Source: Haloarculaceae archaeon
Lineage (GTDB): Archaea; Halobacteriota; Halobacteria; Halobacteriales; Haloarculaceae
Length of the DNA: 14,858 nucleotides
Assembly (NCBI GenBank): GCA_018609945.1
Contig: JAHENO010000117.1
Coordinates: 1-14,858, forward strand
Direction: 5' to 3'
This document shows, one piece after another, positions 6,376 through 12,464 of this stretch. Numbering within the stretch: position 1 is the first letter of the stretch; each line of letters begins with the position of its first letter. The notes beneath the pieces were generated by a model. That model was not told the origin of the DNA. It ran no database searches and saw nothing but the letters and a program-made list of their open reading frames with translations. The position numbers and the translations under genes are program-made.

Positions 6376-8352
6376 TCAGTCACCCTGGACTTTCTGCTGG
6401 ATCTCGGAGACGACGTCGGGGTTGCGCAGCGTGCTGGTGTCGCCGAGTTCGTCCTCGTTGGCGATGTCCTCGAGCAGGCGGCGCATGATCTTGCCCGACC
6501 TGGTCTTGGGGAGTTCGTGGGTGAAGACGACCGCCTCCGGGCGGGCGATGGGACCGATGGCCTCCTCGACGGCTCCGACGATCTCGTCCCGGAGGTCCGC
6601 GCCGCCCTCGTAGCCGTCCTCGGTGATGACGTAGGCGTAGACGGCCTCGCCTTTCATCTCGTGTTCGCCGCCGACGACAGCGGCCTCGGCGACGCCCTCG
6701 ACGCCGACGATGGCCGACTCGATCTCCATGGTTCCCAGCCGGTGGCCGGAGACGTTGATCACGTCGTCGACCCGCCCGAGGACGGTGATGTAGCCGTCTT
6801 CGTCGAGCTTGGCGCCGTCCTCGGGGAAGTAGACCCACTCGTCGCGCTCCGGGATGGAGTACTCGTCCCAGTACTCGTTGATGAACCGCTCGTCGTTCTT
6901 GTACAGCGTGCGCAGCATGCCCGGCCACGGCTTGTTGACCACCAGGTAGCCGGCGCGGCCGGCACCCACGGGGTCGCCGCTGTTGTCGACGACGTCGGCG
7001 CTGATGCCGGGCAGCGGCGGGCCCGCAGACCCGGGTTTCATGTTCTTGATTCCCGGCAGCGTCGTCACCATCATACCGCCGGTCTCGGTCTGCCACCACG
7101 TGTCGACGATGGGGCACTCCTCGTTGCCGATGTGCTTGTAGTACCACTTCCAGGCACGGGGGTTGATCGGTTCGCCGACCGTCCCGAGCAGGCGCAACGA
7201 GGAGAGGTCGTGGCGCTCGGGATACTCCTCGCCCCACTTCATGAACGCCCGGATCGCCGTCGGTGCCGTGTACAGCTGGTCGACGTCGTAGTCGTCGACG
7301 ATCTGCCAGAGGCGGTCCTTGTCGGGATAGTCCGGCGTCCCCTCGTACATCACGCTCGTCGTGCCCAGCGCGAGGGGACCGTAGACGATGTAGGAGTGCC
7401 CGGTGATCCACCCGATGTCCGCCGAACACCAGTAGGTGTCCTCGGCTTTGATGTCTAAGACAGCATGCGAGGTCCAGGTGACGTACGAGAGGTACCCCCC
7501 GGTGGTGTGCTTGACGCCCTTTGGCTTGCCCGTGGTGCCGGAGGTGTACATGAGGAAGAGCATGTCCTCGGCGTCACGGGTGACGGGCTCGACCTCGGCG
7601 CCCTCGTGGTCGGCGACGAGGGCGTCGTAGTCCACCTGGCCCTCGGCCAAGTCGTGGTCGAGATCGTCGCCCAGCCGGTCGACGACGACCGTCGTGGCGT
7701 CCTGTTCCACGTCTTCGAGCCCCTCGTTGGCTTTCGAGATGTGGTCGAGGGGGTCCCCGCGCCGGTAGTAGCCGTCACACGTGACCAGATACTCGGAGTC
7801 TGCGGAGTTCATCCGCGTCGCCAGCGCGTCGGCCGAGAAGCCCGCGAAGACCACGGAGTGTGGTGCGCCGATGCGGGCACACGCCAGCATCGCCACCGGC
7901 AACTCGGGGATCATCGGCATATACATCGTGACGACGTCGTCTTCCTCGACGCCCAGGTCCCGGAGTGCGGCGGCACACTCGTTGACCTCCCGGTGGAGTT
8001 CCTCGTAGGTGTAGGTGCGCGTCTCGCCGAGTTCCCCGATCCACTCGATAGCGACCTCGTCGCCGCGGTCGTCGAGGTGTCGGTCCAGGCAGTTCGCGGA
8101 GGCGTTGAGTTTGCCGTTCACGAACCACTCGTAGAAGGGCTCCTCGCTGTCGTCGAGAACCTGATCCCACTCCTCCTCCCAGTCCAGCAGGTTCGCGGCG
8201 CGCTCCCAGGCCTCGGGCCAGTTCTCCTCGAACTCCTCGTAGATGGCCGGGTCGGACACGTTCGCCTGCTCGACGAACGCCTCGGGCGGCTCGAACTCCT
8301 CCTGTTCTTCGAGCCGTGCTTCCAGTTCGACGTCGAGTTCCTCGTCAGACAT
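6376..8352 (-). CDS. acs: Acetyl-CoA synthetase, AMP-forming (downstream copy)
   Basis: Converts acetate, ATP and CoA to acetyl-CoA, AMP and pyrophosphate in the cytoplasm (EC 6.2.1.1). The 658-residue protein has the family length (about 650). Motifs in order: intact P-loop YTSGTTGKPKG (269-279), WITGHSYIVYGPL (acetate-pocket Thr; Ile where bacterial enzymes have Val), LGTVGEPINPRAW (390-401), DTWWQTETGG (417-426, including the Trp that limits the pocket to acetate), EDGA with the ribose-binding Asp512, GRVDDVINVSGHRLGTMEIESA (from 526) and PKTRSGKIMRRLL with the catalytic, acetylatable Lys621. The frame is open to 8373, but the ATG at 8352 has a TATA box 28 nt upstream, so a leaderless start there is preferred. 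The protein is very acidic. It lies 147 nt after the HTH-10 regulator on the same strand. Confidence 0.95.
   Translation of the reverse strand: MSDEELDVELEARLEEQEEFEPPEAFVEQANVSDPAIYEEFEENWPEAWERAANLLDWEEEWDQVLDDSEEPFYEWFVNGKLNASANCLDRHLDDRGDEVAIEWIGELGETRTYTYEELHREVNECAAALRDLGVEEDDVVTMYMPMIPELPVAMLACARIGAPHSVVFAGFSADALATRMNSADSEYLVTCDGYYRRGDPLDHISKANEGLEDVEQDATTVVVDRLGDDLDHDLAEGQVDYDALVADHEGAEVEPVTRDAEDMLFLMYTSGTTGKPKGVKHTTGGYLSYVTWTSHAVLDIKAEDTYWCSADIGWITGHSYIVYGPLALGTTSVMYEGTPDYPDKDRLWQIVDDYDVDQLYTAPTAIRAFMKWGEEYPERHDLSSLRLLGTVGEPINPRAWKWYYKHIGNEECPIVDTWWQTETGGMMVTTLPGIKNMKPGSAGPPLPGISADVVDNSGDPVGAGRAGYLVVNKPWPGMLRTLYKNDERFINEYWDEYSIPERDEWVYFPEDGAKLDEDGYITVLGRVDDVINVSGHRLGTMEIESAIVGVEGVAEAAVVGGEHEMKGEAVYAYVITEDGYEGGADLRDEIVGAVEEAIGPIARPEAVVFTHELPKTRSGKIMRRLLEDIANEDELGDTSTLRNPDVVSEIQQKVQGD
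7379..7443 (-). repeat. 65-nt block identical to one in the second acs gene (copy A)
   Basis: This stretch of the downstream acs matches 11396-11460 of the upstream acs base for base, including synonymous positions. It codes for the region DTYWCSADIGWITGHSYIVY. With one mismatch the match continues about 22 nt further into lower coordinates. Confidence 0.85.
7865..7920 (-). repeat. 56-nt block identical to one in the second acs gene (copy A)
   Basis: Identical to 11879-11934. After one mismatch a further 17 nt are identical. It codes for the MYMPMIPELPVAMLACARIG region. Confidence 0.85.
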
Positions 8353-8376
8353 TGCACATGTTAAATCACACAATTA

Positions 8377-8386
8377 CATATTAAGG
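8377..8386 (-). promoter_or_regulatory. TATA box of the downstream acs, leaderless spacing
   Basis: CCTTAATATG on the minus strand, centred 28 nt upstream of the ATG at 8352. It predicts a transcript starting at the ATG and supports that start codon. An imperfect dyad, ATGTAA at 8379-8374 and TTAACAT at 8364-8358, lies between TATA box and start and could be a regulator site, though this is speculative. The gene therefore has its own promoter and does not depend on the regulator gene upstream. Confidence 0.6.
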
Positions 8387-8499
8387 ACGCCACCTAGCTA
8401 TCCTAACCGCCGACGGACCTGGTCAGTCAGGGCCCAGTCCGGGAGTTGCTCCTCGGGACCGTGCGGGCGCCGAACGGATCCCATCCCGCGTGGGGGGCA

Positions 8500-10245
8500 T
8501 CACAGCGAGGGGTCCTCGGCTTCGTTCTCGTCGAACAGCGAGGAGAGCAGTTTCTGCTGTGCGCGCCGGAGGTGGTTGTGGAGGGTCGGCGAGGAGACGT
8601 CCATCGACTCCGCGAGTTCCTCGGCAGTCGACCCGCGGGGCCACTCGAAGTAGCCCGCGTGGTACGCCGCCCGGAGCACCGAGGCCTGCTTCTCGGTGAG
8701 CCGTTGCTCCATCGACTCGCGGAAGCCGGTGGGCGTCTGTTCGGTCGGCGTTACCTCCTGTTTGCTCCGGAGTTCGACCGATGCGAAGCGGCGCTGCAGG
8801 GATTCCACGAGCGCGCGCACGTCGACGTTCGGGGCGACCTCGGCGACCAGCCGTGCCCGACCGTCCTCGACGTGAATCGCCGAGATGGACCCGCCTCGCT
8901 CGGCCAGCGGCAGCGTCGGCGACCCACCCTCGATGACGAGTTCCAGGAGCCCCCCCTCGTCGTAGTTGCGGATCAGGCGGGCGTCCCCGAGACCCTCGGT
9001 GTCGGCGATCCACTCGAGGACGTGCTCGGCCGACGCACCCGTGACCGCGACGAAGCACAGAAGCGAGTGGGCGTCCGCGGCCACGACACCTTCGAGTTCG
9101 AGTGTGCAGGACAGCGACGACGAGAGGTCCACGAGGACGCCGTCGTCGTACTGGAAGGTGAGCGTCACGACGGTGTCACCGAAGAGGAGTTGCCGGCGTT
9201 CGGTGGCGGTGATGGTGAGTCCGACGCGCCGGCCCAGGTCCGACAGCAGCGTCCGCTCGGGGTCGTCGAACGCGCTCCGGTCCGCGGCGCGCACGACGAG
9301 GGCCCCGTAGGTCGTCTCGCCGTGGACCAGCGGGATGGCCGCGAGCAGGCCCCGCTCGGTCGCCGTCGGGCGAGGTCGGTCCGGGGCGACGAGTACCCGG
9401 CCGGTCTGGAGCGCCTGCCGGACGAGGCCCGTGTCGCTGGCGCCGTCGAACCGCTCGGGGTCGGTGCCGGCGTGGGCGCGGGCGACGACCCGGTCGCGGC
9501 GGCGCTCCTCTTCCATCACCCACGCCGCAGCGTAGCTGTCCGTCTCGACGAGCGCCCGGCAGACGGCCTCCTCGATGTCTTCGCGCGACGCCGCGGTCGA
9601 GAGTGCCTCGCCCACGCCGTCGAGCGTCGCGACCACGCCCCGCAGCCGACTGGTCTCCCCGGCGTCGTCCGCGTCGGTCACCTGCTCGAAGGCCGCCGCG
9701 ATCTCGTCCCTGGAGGGGGCGTCGGTGTCCGGAAGGAGGCCGTCGACCCCTTCCCACCCGCCGATGGCAGTCACGACCCGCGGGTCGACGCCGTGTTCGA
9801 CCAGGAGACGCCGGGCGAAAAACCGCCGGAGCGTGGATGGAGTCACGGCCGACAGCGTCGGCCGCCCGGTCCGCTCGGCGGCCCGCTCGCCGACCTCCCC
9901 GACGAGCATCTGGACGCGCCGCGGCGTCACGTCGATCACGGGCTCGCCGGTCTCGATCCCGTTGGACCTGACGTACTGCCAGAAGTCCTGGGCGACACGC
10001 GAGGGCACGTACGCCTCTCGCTGGCCGTCACCCTCCCGGACTGTCAGGAAGTACCGCGTCGATCCCTCGCCACCCTGGCTGGCGACGTCGCCGGGCCTGA
10101 TCCGCGTGATCTCGGCCGCCCGGAGCCCCACCTCGCCACAGAGCCGCACCAGCAACTCCTCGCGGTGGGTCTCGGCCGACCGCCTGAGGTGCTCGTACTC
10201 GCGCTCGGTGAGCCGGACCCCCTCCCTGGCCGTGGTCTCGCTCAT
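8500..10245 (-). CDS. HTH-10 (bacterio-opsin activator-like) regulator with degenerate tyrosine-recombinase-like N-terminal domain and GAF domain
   Basis: A transcription regulator of 581 residues from the ATG at 10245. Four regions are visible. (1) Residues about 10-185 resemble the catalytic domain of tyrosine recombinases: REELLVRLCGEVGLRAAEI matches the Arg-I motif, and VTPSTLRRFFARRLLVEHGVDPRVVTAIGGW matches the HxxR to GH/W motif. The HxxR His is Ser, and no Tyr follows where the nucleophile should be. (2) About 205-350 is GAF-like (EAVCRALVETDSYAAAWVM ... IPLVHGETTYGALVV). (3) About 355-500 matches the bacterio-opsin activator domain. (4) The C-terminus (about 515-571) is a clear HTH-10: RLTEKQASVLRAAYHAGYFEWPR ... 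TAEELAESMDVSSPTLHNHLRRAQQKLL. A GTG at 10278 would add 11 residues; the ATG is preferred because GAGGT lies 10 nt upstream. It sits between two acs genes and probably controls one or both. Confidence 0.88.
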   Translation of the reverse strand: MSETTAREGVRLTEREYEHLRRSAETHREELLVRLCGEVGLRAAEITRIRPGDVASQGGEGSTRYFLTVREGDGQREAYVPSRVAQDFWQYVRSNGIETGEPVIDVTPRRVQMLVGEVGERAAERTGRPTLSAVTPSTLRRFFARRLLVEHGVDPRVVTAIGGWEGVDGLLPDTDAPSRDEIAAAFEQVTDADDAGETSRLRGVVATLDGVGEALSTAASREDIEEAVCRALVETDSYAAAWVMEEERRRDRVVARAHAGTDPERFDGASDTGLVRQALQTGRVLVAPDRPRPTATERGLLAAIPLVHGETTYGALVVRAADRSAFDDPERTLLSDLGRRVGLTITATERRQLLFGDTVVTLTFQYDDGVLVDLSSSLSCTLELEGVVAADAHSLLCFVAVTGASAEHVLEWIADTEGLGDARLIRNYDEGGLLELVIEGGSPTLPLAERGGSISAIHVEDGRARLVAEVAPNVDVRALVESLQRRFASVELRSKQEVTPTEQTPTGFRESMEQRLTEKQASVLRAAYHAGYFEWPRGSTAEELAESMDVSSPTLHNHLRRAQQKLLSSLFDENEAEDPSL

Positions 10246-10255
10246 GTTTCGACGT

Positions 10256-10260
10256 ACCTC
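10256..10260 (-). promoter_or_regulatory. Likely Shine-Dalgarno of the HTH-10 regulator
   Basis: GAGGT on the minus strand, 10 nt upstream of the ATG at 10245. It favours the ATG over the in-frame GTG at 10278, which has no such sequence before it. Confidence 0.45.
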
Positions 10261-10305
10261 GTATATGCGAAACACCACACATAGCTTTTTCCTCGGCTGA
10301 AACGG

Positions 10306-10313
10306 ATGATAAA
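10306..10313 (-). promoter_or_regulatory. Candidate TATA box of the HTH-10 regulator
   Basis: TTTATCAT on the minus strand in an AT-rich patch between the upstream acs and the regulator. Initiation would be near 10284, giving a leader of about 38 nt to the ATG or about 5 nt to the alternative GTG. A second weak element, GCATATAC at 10268-10261, is too close to the ATG for normal spacing. Confidence 0.45.
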
Positions 10314-10398
10314 TTGAAGAATCGTTCGATCGATCGTCAGAGATCGCCGCGTCTGTTTCGCCGGAGAACGACAGAGAGAAATCCCGGCCCGCTCGGCG

Positions 10399-12357
10399 TT
10401 ACCGCTTCTCGACGGTGGACTCGATCTCGCCGACGACTTCCGGATTCCGGAGGGCGCTCAGATCGCCCAGGTCCTCGCCGTTCGCGATGTCCGCGAGCAG
10501 GCGGCGCATTATCTTGCCCGACCGGGTCTTGGGCATCTCCGGCGTGAACACGACCGCCTCCGGGCGGGCGATCGGTCCGATGGCCGCCTCGACGGCCGCC
10601 ACGATGGAATCGCGGAGCGCCTCGTCGCCCTCGTGGCCGTCCTCGGGGCTCACGTAGGCATAGATCGCCTTCCCGCGGACGTCGTGGTCGCCGCTGACGA
10701 CCGCGGCCTCGGCGACGCCCTCGACGTCGACGATGGCGGACTCGATCTCCATGGTCCCGAACCGGTGGCCCGAGACGTGGATCACGTCGTCGACCCGGCC
10801 GAGGATGGTAACGTACCCGTCCTTGTCGACGAATGCACCGTCCTCGGTGAGGTAGGTCCACTCGGTCGGGTCCGCGGTCGGCGACCCGTCGCCGGCCCTG
10901 CTCGCCCACCGCCGGCCCTCGCAGAGTTCCTGTGGCATCCCCGGCCAGGGGCGGTCGACGACGAGATAGCCGCCCTCGCGGGCCTCGAGGTCGCCGCGGT
11001 CGTCGACGACAGAGACGCTGACGCCGGGCAACGGCGGGCCCGCGACACCCGGCTTCATGTCACGGATCGCCGGCAACGTCGAGACGAGGATGCCGCCGGT
11101 CTCGGTCTGCCACCACGTGTCGACGACCGGACAATTCCCGCCACCGACGTGCTCGTAGTACCACTGCCAGGCGCGGGGATTGATCGGTTCGCCGACCGTT
11201 CCGAGCAGCCGCAGCGAGGAGAGATCGTAGCTGGCGGGATACTCCTCTCCCCACTTCATGAACGCCCGGATCGCGGTCGGCGCGGTGTAGAAGATATCGA
11301 CCGCGTTGCGCTCGATGATCTCCCAGATCCTGTTCTTCTCGGGATGGTCCGGCGCTCCCTCGTACATCACGGTCGTCGTGCCCAGCGCGAGGGGGCCGTA
11401 GACGATGTAGGAGTGCCCGGTGATCCACCCGATGTCCGCCGAACACCAGTAGGTGTCCTCCGGCTTGATATCGAGGACCGCCCTGGCGGTCCAGGCCACG
11501 TACGAGAGGTAGCCCCCGGTGGTGTGGGTCACCTTCTTGGGGGTGCCCGTGGTGCCGGAGGTGTAGATGACGAACAGGTCGTCGCTCGCCCGGCGCTGGA
11601 CGGGCTCGACGCGCTCTCTGGCGTGGGCGCGGACGAGTTCGTCGTAGTCGTGTTCCTCGGCCCCGAGCGAACAGTCGTACCCGTCGAGCCGGTCGACGAC
11701 CACCGACGTCACGTCCGCGTCGACCGTCACCGTCGCGGTGTCGGCCTTGTTCTTCAGCAACACGGCGTCGCCGCGCCTGTAGTAGCCATCACAGGTCAGG
11801 AGGTACGCCGAGTCGGCGGCGTTCATCCGCGTCGCCAGCGCGTCGGCCGCGAAGCCCGCGTAGACGACCGAGTGGATGGCGCCGATGCGGGCACACGCCA
11901 GCATCGCCACCGGCAACTCGGGGATCATCGGCATGTACATCGTGACGACGTCCCCTTCCTGGACGCCCAGGTCCCGGAGGGCAGCCGCAAATTCGTTGAC
12001 CTCGTGGAACAGTTCGAGGTACGTGTAGGTGCGCGATTCGCCGTTCCGGCCCTCCCAGGCGATGGCGACCTGATTCTTGCGGCCCGCGAGGTGCCTGTCC
12101 ACACAGTTGTGACAGGCGTTGAGCCGGCCGCCCTGGAACCACCTGAGACCGTCGTCATCCCCGAGGACACGCTCGTGGGGACGGCCCCACTCGAGCAGGT
12201 TCCCCGCCCGCTCCCAGGCCCCGGGCCAGTTCTCCTCGAACTCCGCGTAGATTGCCGGGTCCGCGACGTTGGCCTGTTCGACGAAGGACTCGGGCGGTTC
12301 GAGACGGTCGCTCGGGGGCCGGTTGGTCCCGAGTCCCGGCTCGTTCACATCCACCAT
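10399..12357 (-). CDS. acs: Acetyl-CoA synthetase-like acyl-CoA synthetase, AMP-forming (upstream, diverged copy)
   Basis: A 652-residue paralogue of the acs at 6376-8352, similar along its whole length. It keeps WITGHSYIVYGPL (311-323), GTVGEPINPRAW, DTWWQTETGG (413-422), EDGA with Asp506, GRVDDVIHVSGHRFGTMEIESA and PKTRSGKIMRRLL with Lys615, so adenylation and thioesterification of acetate or a similar short acid are likely. Two regions differ. The P-loop reads YTSGTTGTPKKV (265-276), where Lys is replaced by Thr272 and the highly conserved Gly by Lys275. Residues about 473-500 (MPQELCEGRRWASRAGDGSPTADP) do not match the well-conserved LY.ND.R...EYWD segment of the other copy. The ATG at 12357 has a TATA box 28 nt upstream. 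It is the first gene of the minus-strand acs-regulator-acs set and is divergent from pyk. Confidence 0.92.
   Translation of the reverse strand: MVDVNEPGLGTNRPPSDRLEPPESFVEQANVADPAIYAEFEENWPGAWERAGNLLEWGRPHERVLGDDDGLRWFQGGRLNACHNCVDRHLAGRKNQVAIAWEGRNGESRTYTYLELFHEVNEFAAALRDLGVQEGDVVTMYMPMIPELPVAMLACARIGAIHSVVYAGFAADALATRMNAADSAYLLTCDGYYRRGDAVLLKNKADTATVTVDADVTSVVVDRLDGYDCSLGAEEHDYDELVRAHARERVEPVQRRASDDLFVIYTSGTTGTPKKVTHTTGGYLSYVAWTARAVLDIKPEDTYWCSADIGWITGHSYIVYGPLALGTTTVMYEGAPDHPEKNRIWEIIERNAVDIFYTAPTAIRAFMKWGEEYPASYDLSSLRLLGTVGEPINPRAWQWYYEHVGGGNCPVVDTWWQTETGGILVSTLPAIRDMKPGVAGPPLPGVSVSVVDDRGDLEAREGGYLVVDRPWPGMPQELCEGRRWASRAGDGSPTADPTEWTYLTEDGAFVDKDGYVTILGRVDDVIHVSGHRFGTMEIESAIVDVEGVAEAAVVSGDHDVRGKAIYAYVSPEDGHEGDEALRDSIVAAVEAAIGPIARPEAVVFTPEMPKTRSGKIMRRLLADIANGEDLGDLSALRNPEVVGEIESTVEKR
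11396..11460 (-). repeat. 65-nt block identical to one in the downstream acs gene (copy B)
   Basis: Partner of 7379-7443, in the same orientation 4017 nt away. Identity at synonymous sites over this length stands out against the overall divergence of the two genes. Confidence 0.85.
11879..11934 (-). repeat. 56-nt block identical to one in the downstream acs gene (copy B)
   Basis: Partner of 7865-7920, in direct orientation, 4014 nt away. The near-equal offset to the other block pair reflects colinear paralogous genes. Confidence 0.85.
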
Positions 12358-12380
12358 CTATGCGACGTGGAAGCGTTCGC

Positions 12381-12390
12381 CGCATAAACC
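12381..12390 (-). promoter_or_regulatory. TATA box of the upstream acs, leaderless spacing
   Basis: GGTTTATGCG on the minus strand, centred about 28 nt before the ATG at 12357, again predicting a leaderless mRNA. It lies in the 107-nt divergent region shared with pyk. The sequences around this box and that of the downstream acs are not obviously alike, so the two paralogues may be controlled differently. Confidence 0.6.
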
Positions 12391-12433
12391 TTCCCACGCT
12401 AACCTTCTTGGGTCCCCCCGCAGTAGGTCCCGG

Positions 12434-12444
12434 AGATGATACAC
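12434..12444 (+). promoter_or_regulatory. Possible TATA-like element of pyk
   Basis: AGATGATACAC, centred about 26 nt before the GTG at 12465. It is a weak match, but the spacing suits a leaderless transcript. CATAAAC at 12383-12389 is an alternative that would give a leader of about 50 nt. No Shine-Dalgarno is evident upstream of the GTG. Confidence 0.3.
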
Positions 12445-12464
12445 AGGACAGGGGGTACGGACTG

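Noticed and set aside
5997..6488. Plus-strand frame of 163 codons in the uspA/acs intergenic region
   Set aside because: Runs into the antisense strand of acs, is Arg/Pro-rich and has no family features.
9690..10245. Active integrase or trace of a mobile element at the regulator's N-terminus
   Set aside because: Catalytic His and Tyr are missing, the domain is fused to GAF/HTH-10 domains, and no attachment-site repeats, tRNA or element genes flank it.
8446..10284. Long plus-strand open frame (612 codons) opposite the HTH-10 regulator
   Set aside because: It mirrors the regulator on the other strand, has no recognisable motif, and its Gly/Arg/Val/Pro-rich composition is the usual antisense shadow in GC-rich genes.
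10633..12387. Plus-strand open frame of 584 codons opposite the upstream acs
   Set aside because: Antisense shadow of a clearly functional acs gene; a similar shadow exists opposite the other acs copy because the DNA is alike.
12252..12464. Longer N-terminus for pyruvate kinase using the upstream open frame
   Set aside because: The extra 71 codons overlap the upstream acs start, are Arg/Pro-rich and precede the standard Pyk N-terminus; the GTG at 12465 gives the expected start.
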